Below, piece after piece: positions 44,617 to 52,528 of a stretch of 64,000 bases of DNA. The translations under genes were made by a program, and so were the position numbers. This DNA comes from Thiocapsa roseopersicina (lineage in GTDB: Bacteria; Pseudomonadota; Gammaproteobacteria; Chromatiales; Chromatiaceae). Numbering within the stretch: position 1 is the stretch's first letter; each line of letters begins with the position of its first letter. The stretch lies in NCBI RefSeq assembly GCF_900106925.1, contig NZ_FNNZ01000022.1, positions 1 to 64,000 on the forward strand. The letters run 5' to 3'. The notes beneath the pieces were generated by a model, which searched no databases, was not told the DNA's origin, and worked only from the letters and a program-made list of their open reading frames with translations.

Positions 44617-47088
44617 ATGCCCAGCAAAGCGAATCTGAGATCGAGCGGCCGCGAGGCGGCCCTGGCACGTCGCCGTGCCGTGTCCACTCAGGGCAAGCGA
44701 ACCAGCGTAGCCCCCGGGGCGGCCGAGCGCAGCCGCACGCCCGAGGTGGCTTCGGTGCGTCGCCCGACGGCATCGCAGGAGCAGGCTGCTCCGGCTGCCG
44801 CGGCGGAATCGGTGTCGAGCACAGGGTGGGGCGGCGTCGCATCGGCACCTTCCATGTCCAGGGTCGTCTCGTCTGCTCGGCGGGTTCAGGCTCCGGCATC
44901 TGCAGCCGGCACCAGCCGCGCGGAGGCCAAGGCTCGGCGCGAGGCACTGTCCAAGGCCGGCAAGCGGGCGGATCGCAGGGCGGATCGCACCCGCGTCCCC
45001 GCATCGAAAGCGCCCTCGCCGAACGCATCGGCCAAGGTCGCTCGCAACGACGGTTCGGACTGCGGTTGCGGCTGCGGCGGTCACCCGGAGACGACGGACA
45101 AGCGCGGCTCCATGGCAGATGCGGCGCGTCTGTCGTCGGATCGTCGGGGCGCATCGTCTCTCGGCACTGCGAGCAATCCGTCGACCAACGGAACGCGACG
45201 CAGCGCCAAGCGCGTCACTGCCGTCAAACCCACGGGACGCATGCTCGCACTCGCACGACGCTCCGCCACGTCCGGGCGCGGCAAGGCCGCGGTCAATATC
45301 CCAGCGACCACGGCGAGTCTCGCGCGACAGGCAAACCCGCAGCTGTCCGGGCGCGATCTGGCCCAGACCGTTCGCGCCCATCGCAGTGCCGCAGGCTCGG
45401 CCGGGACACGCAAGGTACAAGCGACGGGCAGGGTCAGACCGGGGCGCGAGCGTCTGGTCGGCGGGGCGGAGGATCAGCCCTGGAAGGTCGGTCTGAGCGA
45501 GACCGCACAAGGTCAATTCGTGACCGGCACCCGGGTCGGTCGCAGTCGCTCGGTCACGGGCGACGAGCCGAGCGTGTGTCGCGAGGTCACTGGCACCGAA
45601 TACATGGGTGCGGAGATCTTCCGCGAGTTCTGCAAGACCGAGCCGCCCAAAACGACACCGAAGGTCCACGTCACCACGACCAGTCACGGCAACGCCGTGA
45701 CCGGCAACGAGGTGGGGCGCTCGACGAAGGTGACGGGCGACGAGCCCGGGACCTGCAAGACCGTGACCGGTACCGAGTATCTATCGTCCGAGCAGGCCAG
45801 CGCGTTCTGCGGTGTTCAGTTGACTCCGAACCCGCGTCAGACCGGGCGCACCCAGACCACCGGCGGTCGTGCCGTCTCGGGGGTTCTGCCGGGCCTCTCG
45901 CCCAAGGTCACGGGCAACGAGCACGGCGCGGGGATCCAGCCGACCGGCAGCCAGTACATGTCCTCGGCCAACGGCGACCTGCCCGATCTGAAAAAGGCGC
46001 CGCCGAAGGTCAACCTGACGCAGACGCTCGGCGGCGGCTCCGTGACCGGCACCCGAGTCGGGCGCAGTGCGAAGTTGACCGGCGACGAGCCCGGCAGCTG
46101 TCGGCTGGTGACCGGCGACGAGTATGTCGGCGCCGAGCAGTACAAGGAGTTCTGCGGCATCCAGCCGGCCCCGATGGAGGCACCGAAGGTCGGGCTGTCC
46201 TCGACGCCGAAAGGGCTGATGGTCTCCGGCACCCAGACCGGTCGCTCGGGTCGGGTCACGGGTGACGAGCCCGGCACCTGCAAGGTCGTCACAGGCACGC
46301 CCTATGCGGGACTGGAGCAGACGGCGACCTACTGCGCCCCGGAGCAGCAGCGCCTGATCGCCGAGCGGATGCGCCCGATGGCTGCGGCGATGGGGGCGCG
46401 GATGACCGGCACCCAGCCGGGGATCGGCGGGGTCATGACAGGTGCCTCCAGGGGTGCTTGCGAAGAGATCAGCGGGACGCCCTATGTCGGCGGAGACCAG
46501 TACGAAGAGACCTGCGGAAGTGCTGCACGCCCCGGCGACAGTGACTTCCCCCAGCTGCTGCCTCAACCGATCGAGGCCGCGCCCTGGCAGAGCTTCAGCG
46601 TCGAGTCGCCGGCACGGCAGGCGTTTCAGGCGAGCCAAGGAAGCGGCGTGACGGGCACCCTCTACGAACAGGAGGGGAGGATTACCGGCCCTTTCGGGAT
46701 GGGCACGGGCAAAATCACGGGCACTGAGCAGTTTCGCTTCGACCGTGGCCCGTCCGTGCCGGTAAATCTGTTGCAGATGGCGCCCGCCGAGACGACAGGA
46801 GTCGATGCGTCACCCGCAGCGGTCCGCTCCCGTGTGACGGGCGAGGGCCAAGCCGCCGGGACCAAGATCACAGGAGACGATTGGGAACGCGGCGAGCGTG
46901 TCACCGGGACCGAGGGTCCGTCCGCACGGCGCCGCAACCCGACCCGCCCGGGTCCGATGGCCGCGATGGCTGCCGTCAAGCCTAAGCGAAACGAGGAGCT
47001 TCCTGCGCCGGTGAGTCGTGTGACCGGGGCCAGCGGCAACACGGATCGCGGTTCGCTCATCACCTACTCGGGTGGAGCGAGGGGCTAA
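44617..47088 (+). CDS. csoS2: Carboxysome assembly scaffold CsoS2
   Basis: The protein has 823 residues and is intrinsically disordered and basic. The N-terminal region (1-280) carries RuBisCO-binding N-repeats built around RRxAxSxxGKR (LARRRAVSTQGKR, ARREALSKAGKR, LARRSATSGRGK). The middle (about 285-600) has M-repeats with VTGT...GRS..VTGDEP.(T/S)C..VTG..Y, four or five with paired cysteines; the third (about 405-455) lacks both. A cysteine-bearing module (MTGTQPGIGGVMTG, near 591) and the C-terminal region (about 650-823) bind the shell. CsoS2 gathers RuBisCO and links it to shell proteins. The second ATG fits the family start. Long and short forms occur elsewhere through frameshifting; I could not confirm a site here. 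Confidence 0.95.
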   Translation: MPSKANLRSSGREAALARRRAVSTQGKRTSVAPGAAERSRTPEVASVRRPTASQEQAAPAAAAESVSSTGWGGVASAPSMSRVVSSARRVQAPASAAGTSRAEAKARREALSKAGKRADRRADRTRVPASKAPSPNASAKVARNDGSDCGCGCGGHPETTDKRGSMADAARLSSDRRGASSLGTASNPSTNGTRRSAKRVTAVKPTGRMLALARRSATSGRGKAAVNIPATTASLARQANPQLSGRDLAQTVRAHRSAAGSAGTRKVQATGRVRPGRERLVGGAEDQPWKVGLSETAQGQFVTGTRVGRSRSVTGDEPSVCREVTGTEYMGAEIFREFCKTEPPKTTPKVHVTTTSHGNAVTGNEVGRSTKVTGDEPGTCKTVTGTEYLSSEQASAFCGVQLTPNPRQTGRTQTTGGRAVSGVLPGLSPKVTGNEHGAGIQPTGSQYMSSANGDLPDLKKAPPKVNLTQTLGGGSVTGTRVGRSAKLTGDEPGSCRLVTGDEYVGAEQYKEFCGIQPAPMEAPKVGLSSTPKGLMVSGTQTGRSGRVTGDEPGTCKVVTGTPYAGLEQTATYCAPEQQRLIAERMRPMAAAMGARMTGTQPGIGGVMTGASRGACEEISGTPYVGGDQYEETCGSAARPGDSDFPQLLPQPIEAAPWQSFSVESPARQAFQASQGSGVTGTLYEQEGRITGPFGMGTGKITGTEQFRFDRGPSVPVNLLQMAPAETTGVDASPAAVRSRVTGEGQAAGTKITGDDWERGERVTGTEGPSARRRNPTRPGPMAAMAAVKPKRNEELPAPVSRVTGASGNTDRGSLITYSGGARG

Positions 47089-47179
47089 GCCCTTGCACGA
47101 GCAACCGACCCGAGGGATCGGGTCTGCACGACCGAACCGAGCTCAAGTCAACACCGGAATCTGACGAGACAACGAGGTC

Positions 47180-48895
47180 ATGTCGAAACAACGCCGTCCA
47201 GCCCGAGCGAGCCTGATCTGGGCCTCCGCATCCGCGACCGCCGCGCCGGCCTACCAGCCGCGCGTTCAAGGCGAGTCCGTACCGGGCGCGTCGACGGCGA
47301 TTGCGGAGCCGGCAACGCAGGAGCCGACAACACGGGGTTTGGCCAAGCCGGGACCGACCGAGCGGACCGCGACGGCACGTGCGCCCCGGATGCGTCCGCG
47401 GCCCCCGGCCCAGGTAGCCGGTGCCGCTAAGCGCTCGGCACGCCAGACCACGCGGGCCGTCGGTGCGGAGACAATGCGTGGGCGCGTTCCGGGTCCAAAC
47501 GGGCTCCATCCGCTCACGGATCTCGACGGCAACGCACGGCTGCAGTGCTACGAGGACCGGGTCAAGGCGGCGTTCGATCGAATCGTACCCGTGCTCAAGC
47601 AGATCTCGGCGCTCCAGCACGAGTCCGATTTCGAGCAGCACGCGCAGTCGATCGCCCGGGCAGAGCTGGGATTCGATCTGCCCGAGCACATGCTGGCGGA
47701 TGCGTGGGTGACCCAGCTCGATCTGCGGCGTCTGTTCGCCTGGTGCGTCTTCGAGACCTACCGTCGGATGGCGGACGACTTCTTCGCGAACGACCCGCTC
47801 GGCGGGCGCGAGGTCCATGCCTTCGACCGCTTTATCCAGGACTGCGGCTTCCATCAGCTGGATGTGACGCCCTGTGCGGACGGACGACTGGCCCATGCGA
47901 TCAGCTACGTGCTGCGTCTGCCCTTCGGCGCGGTGCGGCGCAAGCCCTACGCCGGCGGACTGTTCGATGTCGAGAACACGGTCTCCAAGTGGGGCGAGGT
48001 CGAGCTCGGGCGGTTCCGCGAAGGCGTGCCGAACACCGCGGATGCGCCGACCCGTTATCTGAAGACGGTGATCTATCACTACAGCTCGGTCGATCCGCAC
48101 CATCAGGGCTGCGCGGCCCACGGATCGAACGATGCGGCGGCGGCGCAGGCCGCGCTGGACCGACTCCTGGCCTTCCGCCAATCGGTCGAGAACGGTTTCT
48201 GCTGCGGTGCCTCGGTGGCGCTGCTTCTGATCGGGATGGATACGGACACGGACGCCATCCGGGCGCATGTGCCCGACGGCGAGGGCCGTATGGATCTGAC
48301 GCAATCGGTCGATGCGATCAAGGTCTACGCGATCACCCGAGACTTGGAGCCGACCGCAGCGCGTGCGCGGGTCGCCGAGCTGGTCAAGGCACACGCCCCG
48401 GCAACCGCCGATCCGGGCATGCTCCGACTGGTCGCACGGCTGATCGAGAACAACCTCTCGCAGATCGACTATGTGCGACAGGTGCACGGCGGACGCTACG
48501 CGGATGCGGGTCACGCCGAGCGTTTCGTGGGTGTGGGCATCGGGTTCGAGGAGATCCAGCTGCGCAACCTGACCTACTTCGCCTATTTGTACACGGTCGA
48601 GGAAGGGGCGGCGGATCTGGACGTGGGGCGCAAGATCTTCGGCGGGCTCAATGTCTCACGCGGTCTGCCGATCCCGATCGTCATCCGATTCGATTATCAC
48701 GGCGGGGTGCCGGGTGCGCGCGAGCGCGCGGCGACACGCTGTCGACGGCTCGATGCCGCGCTCGCCGACCGCTTCGCCGATCTCGACGACCGGGGTCTGC
48801 TGCACCGCCTGCTCGTCGTGCGCGACAGCGACGCGGGCACCGGCATCGAGGTCGTCGGGAGCTCGCTGGACGCGCAGATGTCGGGAGGACACTGA
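47180..48895 (+). CDS. csoSCA: Carboxysomal epsilon-class carbonic anhydrase CsoSCA
   Basis: A 571-residue CsoSCA (CsoS3) enzyme that turns bicarbonate into CO2 inside the shell. The first 110 residues are disordered and Arg/Pro/Ala-rich, the part known to bind RuBisCO. The catalytic domain shows a Cys in LFAWCVFETYRRMADDFF (near 194) and a His plus Cys in DPHHQGCAAHGSND (about 311-324), the zinc ligands of the family, then a C-terminal domain with GHAERFVGVGIGFEEIQLRNLTYF. It is followed at once by csoS4A with a one-base overlap (TGATG). Confidence 0.96.
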   Translation: MSKQRRPARASLIWASASATAAPAYQPRVQGESVPGASTAIAEPATQEPTTRGLAKPGPTERTATARAPRMRPRPPAQVAGAAKRSARQTTRAVGAETMRGRVPGPNGLHPLTDLDGNARLQCYEDRVKAAFDRIVPVLKQISALQHESDFEQHAQSIARAELGFDLPEHMLADAWVTQLDLRRLFAWCVFETYRRMADDFFANDPLGGREVHAFDRFIQDCGFHQLDVTPCADGRLAHAISYVLRLPFGAVRRKPYAGGLFDVENTVSKWGEVELGRFREGVPNTADAPTRYLKTVIYHYSSVDPHHQGCAAHGSNDAAAAQAALDRLLAFRQSVENGFCCGASVALLLIGMDTDTDAIRAHVPDGEGRMDLTQSVDAIKVYAITRDLEPTAARARVAELVKAHAPATADPGMLRLVARLIENNLSQIDYVRQVHGGRYADAGHAERFVGVGIGFEEIQLRNLTYFAYLYTVEEGAADLDVGRKIFGGLNVSRGLPIPIVIRFDYHGGVPGARERAATRCRRLDAALADRFADLDDRGLLHRLLVVRDSDAGTGIEVVGSSLDAQMSGGH

Positions 48896-49167
48896 TGAAG
48901 ATCTGTCAGGTGGAGCGCCCCTTGGTCTCGACCAACCGGATCCCGGGGTTCGAGCACAAGCACCTCTTGGTGGTGCGCGACGGGAGCACACAACAGGTCG
49001 CGGTCGATGCGGTCGGCTGCGTGCCGGGAGACTGGGTGATCTGTGTCGGCAGCTCCGCGGCACGCGAGGCGGCCGGCAGCAAGGAGTATCCGAGCGATCT
49101 GACCATCGTCGGCATTATCGATCATTGGCCGCCCGAAACGGGTGCCGGGTCGCGAGGTGCAGGCTGA
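48895..49167 (+). CDS. csoS4A: Carboxysome vertex protein CsoS4A
   Basis: A 90-residue BMV (EutN/CcmL) pentamer protein that caps the shell vertices. Landmarks are MKICQVERPLVSTNRIPGFEHKHLLVV (about 1-27), CVPGDWVICVGSSAAR and LTIVGIIDHW. The ATG overlaps the csoSCA stop by one base and its own stop overlaps csoS4B in the same way, so all three are coupled. The tail is slightly longer than usual. Confidence 0.95.
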   Translation: MKICQVERPLVSTNRIPGFEHKHLLVVRDGSTQQVAVDAVGCVPGDWVICVGSSAAREAAGSKEYPSDLTIVGIIDHWPPETGAGSRGAG

Positions 49168-49463
49168 TGGAGATCAGGCAGGTCATCGGCTCGCTGGTCT
49201 GCACGCACCGGATCACCGGGCTCGGACATTGGGATCTGCGGCTCCTGCAGGACACGAAAGGCAAGCACTACGTCGCCACCGACCCGGTGGACGCCCGACC
49301 CGGCGACTGGGTCTTCGTGGTCAGCGGATCAGCCGCCCGGTATGCGATGGGAGACGCCGGGATCCTCACCGACCTGACGATCGGCGGGATCATCGATCGC
49401 TGGGAGGAGGAGCGAGCAGCGGCGGTCGAACCGACCGCCCTCGCCACTGCCCGAGCGGCGTGA
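49167..49463 (+). CDS. csoS4B: Carboxysome vertex protein CsoS4B
   Basis: A 98-residue paralogue of CsoS4A: MEIRQVIGSLVCTHRITGLGHWDLRLL at the start, RPGDWVFVVSGSAARYAMGD in the middle and LTIGGIIDRWEEE near the end, with an alanine-rich tail. It forms pentamers at vertices. It is coupled to csoS4A by a one-base overlap (TGATG) and followed by csoS1 after 121 bases. Confidence 0.95.
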   Translation: MEIRQVIGSLVCTHRITGLGHWDLRLLQDTKGKHYVATDPVDARPGDWVFVVSGSAARYAMGDAGILTDLTIGGIIDRWEEERAAAVEPTALATARAA

Positions 49464-49584
49464 GGGTATGAATCCGGTCGGGATGCCCGGCGTAGTCGGC
49501 CTCGACGAAGAGTTTTGAATCTGGATTGAAGATGATCGGGCAGCATCGCCCGCGGCGACTTGGTACACAGAGGAGATAGAAACG

Positions 49585-49890
49585 ATGGCAAACGAAAAAT
49601 TCGGAATCGCGCTCGGCATGATCGAGACCCGCGGACTGGTCCCCGCCATCGAAGCGGCGGATGCCATGACCAAGGCCGCCGAGGTGCGCCTGATCGGGCG
49701 CGAGTTCGTCGGCGGCGGTTACGTGACCGTCCTGGTGCGCGGCGAAACGGGTGCGGTCAACGCCGCCGTGCGTGCCGGCGCCGACGCCTGCGAGCGCGTC
49801 GGCGACGGCCTGGTGGCGGCGCACATCATCGCCCGCCCGCACCGCGAGGTCGAGCCGATCCTCCCCGTCGGCGGCCCGGCCGTCGACTAA
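49585..49890 (+). CDS. csoS1: Carboxysome shell hexamer CsoS1 (first copy)
   Basis: A 101-residue BMC-domain protein forming the hexamers of shell facets: [28 protein letters not shown] (landmark from residue 7) and [24 protein letters not shown]. From residue 7 to about 93 it is identical to the second copy at 50030; only the first six residues and the tail (PVGGPAVD) differ. gagg stands before the ATG. The near-identity points to recent duplication or gene conversion. Confidence 0.96.
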   Translation: MANEKFGIALGMIETRGLVPAIEAADAMTKAAEVRLIGREFVGGGYVTVLVRGETGAVNAAVRAGADACERVGDGLVAAHIIARPHREVEPILPVGGPAVD

Positions 49891-49921
49891 TCAAAGGTCA
49901 GCAAGACGCGAAGACCAAACA

Positions 49922-49965
49922 GCCGGTGGCTGATAGCTAACAGCTAATAGCTGATAGCCACCGGC
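49922..49965. repeat. Hairpin with heptamer repeats between the csoS1 copies
   Basis: Outer 10-base arms gccggtggct and agccaccggc enclose tandem 7-base units of the form agctRAY (tgatagctaacagctaatagctg). It lies 32 bases after the first csoS1 stop and could protect or end the upstream transcript, or represent a dispersed repeat. Confidence 0.6.
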
Positions 49966-50029
49966 CAAAAGCAAATCGCGACACACTTCATCAACGATCA
50001 ACACGACACTTAACGATTGGAGAGCACAG

Positions 50030-50338
50030 ATGGCCAGTGAAAGCTACGGGATTGCATTGGGGATGATCGAGACGCGCGGCCTGGTGCCCGCCATCGAAGC
50101 GGCGGACGCCATGACCAAGGCCGCCGAGGTGCGCCTGATCGGGCGCGAGTTCGTGGGCGGCGGTTACGTGACCGTGCTGGTGCGCGGCGAGACGGGCGCG
50201 GTCAACGCCGCGGTGCGTGCCGGTGCCGATGCCTGCGAGCGGGTCGGCGACGGTCTGGTGGCTGCGCACATCATTGCTCGCCCGCACCGCGAGGTCGAGC
50301 CGATCCTGAACCGGACCCTGCCGGCAGCGGCCGACTGA
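50030..50338 (+). CDS. csoS1: Carboxysome shell hexamer CsoS1 (second copy)
   Basis: A 102-residue BMC-domain protein whose central 86 residues are identical to those of the first copy; the start is MASESYG instead of MANEKFG and the tail NRTLPAAAD. The tails line the hexamer face or edge and may give the two copies different contacts. It is preceded by a ggag site and followed by the ferritin-like gene after 54 bases. Confidence 0.96.
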   Translation: MASESYGIALGMIETRGLVPAIEAADAMTKAAEVRLIGREFVGGGYVTVLVRGETGAVNAAVRAGADACERVGDGLVAAHIIARPHREVEPILNRTLPAAAD

Positions 50339-50392
50339 TCGAGAGGCGTCGAGCCATTGGCCGCTCGATACGGGCGGCAAGGGTGTTGAAGC

Positions 50393-50869
50393 ATGAGACA
50401 CGCACGCATTCATCCTCGTACCCTTGGCTATCTCGGTCGTGCCTTGAGCTTGGAGCTGTCAGCTGTCCAGCAGTACATGACCCAGGCCTCGCTCGCGGAG
50501 GCTTGGGGCTTGCCGGAGGCCGCAAGGCGTCTGCGCGAGGAAACGGTCGAAGAGATGCAGCATGCCGAGCGCATCATCCAACGCATGTTGGCGCTGGGCG
50601 TGGCACCGAACGGCTCGCACCTGCGTCCGGCCGGCGTCTCGCGCAATCTGGTCGATCTGTTGCTTCAGGACTCGGTGCTCGAAGGCGAGATCGTCGCACT
50701 CTATCGCGAGGCGGTGATCTTCTGTCGACGCGTCGGGGATCGGGAGAACGGCGACTTCTTCGAGGCACTCCTGAACGAGGAGTCCGCCCACGCCCGCGAG
50801 ATCGATGACTGGCTGGCCTCGCTTGGTGTCCCGCGCTATCGTGACCCCTCGGAACGCGCCTACTTTTAA
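50393..50869 (+). CDS. Carboxysome-operon bacterioferritin-like protein
   Basis: A 158-residue ferritin-like four-helix protein, of the kind found beside cso operons. Helical landmarks with putative di-iron ligands are ELSAVQQYMTQASLAEAWG (Glu, about 21-39), EEMQHAERIIQRML (Glu and His, about 49-62), EGEIVALYREAVIFC (about 95-109) and EESAHAREIDDW. Its role in carboxysome cells is not established; iron storage or redox are suggested for the family. It is 12 bases upstream of the acRAF gene. Confidence 0.88.
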   Translation: MRHARIHPRTLGYLGRALSLELSAVQQYMTQASLAEAWGLPEAARRLREETVEEMQHAERIIQRMLALGVAPNGSHLRPAGVSRNLVDLLLQDSVLEGEIVALYREAVIFCRRVGDRENGDFFEALLNEESAHAREIDDWLASLGVPRYRDPSERAYF

Positions 50870-50881
50870 GGGATCCCCGTC

Positions 50882-51151
50882 ATGAATCAAGGCTGGAACG
50901 AACGTCAGCGGCCCGTTCGTCTCGAACGGCGTTTGGAGTTTGCCGAATACGAGGCCACCCGCGACTTTCTGGATCGGGCGGCGAGCCTCTCGGAGCGTCT
51001 CGCGATCTATCCGGACATGAGCTTCGGGCGGACCTACGTGAACATCACCTTACATGCCGAGGACGACGCGACCGAAGTGGGAGAGGCGCTTCGGCAATTC
51101 GCCCGCGAGATCGATGCGCTGCTCAAAACCGAGAAGACCCTCGATGAGTAA
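50882..51151 (+). CDS. Alpha-carboxysome RuBisCO assembly factor acRAF
   Basis: An 89-residue protein of the pterin-4a-carbinolamine dehydratase-like fold: RPVRLERRLEFAEYEATRDFLDRAA (about 10-34), SFGRTYVNITLHAED (about 47-61). acRAF proteins chaperone form IA RuBisCO assembly and lack dehydratase activity. The length and its position after the ferritin-like gene match other cso operons. Its stop overlaps the start of the next small gene by 8 bases. Confidence 0.88.
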   Translation: MNQGWNERQRPVRLERRLEFAEYEATRDFLDRAASLSERLAIYPDMSFGRTYVNITLHAEDDATEVGEALRQFAREIDALLKTEKTLDE

Positions 51152-51425
51152 TCAAGACCCCAAAGAGACCGCGCCCGGAGTCGCCCCCGAAGCCACAAAG
51201 GCGCCGACCGATCCGCCAGCGACCTCGGCCGCGCCGCGCACGACCTCCACCAAGCCGAAAGCGGCCTCTCGACCCACCGCGGCCGGCTCGACAACCGCTC
51301 CGAGGACCGAGAAGGCCAAGATCGCGCTCCGTCCCGCGGGGGTCGCAGACCGGCAGCGCGCATCGGTTAAAACCACGGCAATACCAAGCGCTGCGCAACG
51401 GTCCCGGCGTGTTTGGCCGGACTGA
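51144..51425 (+). CDS. Small disordered basic protein at the end of the cso operon
   Basis: I do not recognise a family. The 93-residue protein from the ATG overlapping the acRAF stop is made almost wholly of Ala, Pro, Thr, Ser, Lys and Arg. An acidic start (SNQDPKETAPGVAPEA) is followed by a basic middle and end finishing RRVWPD, with a lone tryptophan close to the C terminus. No fold is expected. Its coupling to acRAF (8-base overlap) suggests it is translated with the carboxysome genes. Alpha-type McdB proteins, which position carboxysomes, are also disordered, basic and tryptophan-ended, but the usual mcdA partner is missing. Confidence 0.6.
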   Translation: MSNQDPKETAPGVAPEATKAPTDPPATSAAPRTTSTKPKAASRPTAAGSTTAPRTEKAKIALRPAGVADRQRASVKTTAIPSAAQRSRRVWPD

Positions 51426-51463
51426 ACGCCTATCGGACCATCGCGCGTGAGCAAGGCGACAGG

Positions 51464-52528
51464 ATGACCGCAGCGAACCTAGCCCAGAAGGCCTCTCCCC
51501 AAAAAGCCTCGCCCCAGAGCGAGGCGACGGGTCGCTTCGTGCGACACGCCACCTTGCGTCAGCTTCAACTCCTCGAGGCCATCGTGCGCCTGGGTAGCTT
51601 CACGCGCGCCGCCGAGGAGATGTTCCTGACCCAGCCCACCGTCTCGATGCAGATCAAGAAGCTGACCGACACGGTCGGCACCCCGCTGTTCCTGCATGTC
51701 GGTCGCAACGTCGAGCCGACCGATGCCGGCCGCGAGGTCTACACCGCGTGCCGCACCATCCTAAGCACACTCACGGACCTCGAGATCAAGCTCGCCGATC
51801 TCAAAGGACTCAAAAGCGGGCGCTTTCGTCTCGGGGTCATCACGACGGCCAAATACTTCGCCCCCGAGATCCTGGGCGCCTTCTGCGAGCAATTCCCGGG
51901 TATCGACGTCTCGTTGAAGGTCACCAACCGCACCCGGATCATCGAGCGGATGGACGCGAACGACGACGACCTCTACATCTTCGGCGAGCCCGGCGGCGCG
52001 GGCCTGGACGTCGAGGCCACCTATCTAGCCCCCAACCCCTTGATCGTCCTCGCGCGCAGCGACCATCCCCTGGCCCGCGAGACCGGCATCACGATGGAGC
52101 GGCTGGCGCAGGAGCGGTTTCTGCTGCGCGAGCCGGGCTCGGGCATCCGCGACTCGGTGGTGCGCCGCTTCGCCGAACGAGGTTTGCGCCCGAACGTGCG
52201 CATGGAACTCGGCAGCAACGAGGCGATCAAGCACGCCATCATCGCCGGTCTGGGCATCTCCGCACTCTCGTTGCACACACTCACGCTCGACGGGGGGGCC
52301 GGGCGTCTCGTCATGTTGGACGTCGAGGGCTTCCCGATCGAGCGGACCTGGTATCTGGTCCACCCCAAGTCCCGCGAGCTCTCGACCATCGCCAAGGCAT
52401 TCCTCGCCTTCTCCGTCGACCGCGAGCCCGAGATCCGCGCCTCGCTCGATCGCACCTACGAGACCCTGCGGAACCCGCCGGCACCCCAACTGCATGCGGG
52501 TCACGATTCCGAACCGTCCGGTCGATAG
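51464..52528 (+). CDS. cbbR: CbbR-type LysR transcriptional regulator
   Basis: The regulator has 354 residues from the ATG before TAANLAQKASPQ, with a 35-residue extension before the HTH. The HTH (LRQLQLLEAIVRLGSFTRAAEEMFLTQPTVSMQIKKL, landmark, about 33-69) and the effector domain (about 115-320) with LGVITTAKYFAPEILGAFC resemble CbbR/RbcR proteins that sense Calvin-cycle metabolites and activate cbb genes. Unlike the common arrangement, the gene lies at the downstream end of the operon, 38 bases after the small disordered gene, and runs in the same direction. Its end overlaps cbiG by 28 bases, tail to tail. Confidence 0.88.
   Translation: MTAANLAQKASPQKASPQSEATGRFVRHATLRQLQLLEAIVRLGSFTRAAEEMFLTQPTVSMQIKKLTDTVGTPLFLHVGRNVEPTDAGREVYTACRTILSTLTDLEIKLADLKGLKSGRFRLGVITTAKYFAPEILGAFCEQFPGIDVSLKVTNRTRIIERMDANDDDLYIFGEPGGAGLDVEATYLAPNPLIVLARSDHPLARETGITMERLAQERFLLREPGSGIRDSVVRRFAERGLRPNVRMELGSNEAIKHAIIAGLGISALSLHTLTLDGGAGRLVMLDVEGFPIERTWYLVHPKSRELSTIAKAFLAFSVDREPEIRASLDRTYETLRNPPAPQLHAGHDSEPSGR

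Noticed and set aside
44463-46265. 600-codon frame overlapping csoS2
   Set aside because: Out-of-phase reading of csoS2; the arginine-rich translation is typical of a shadow.
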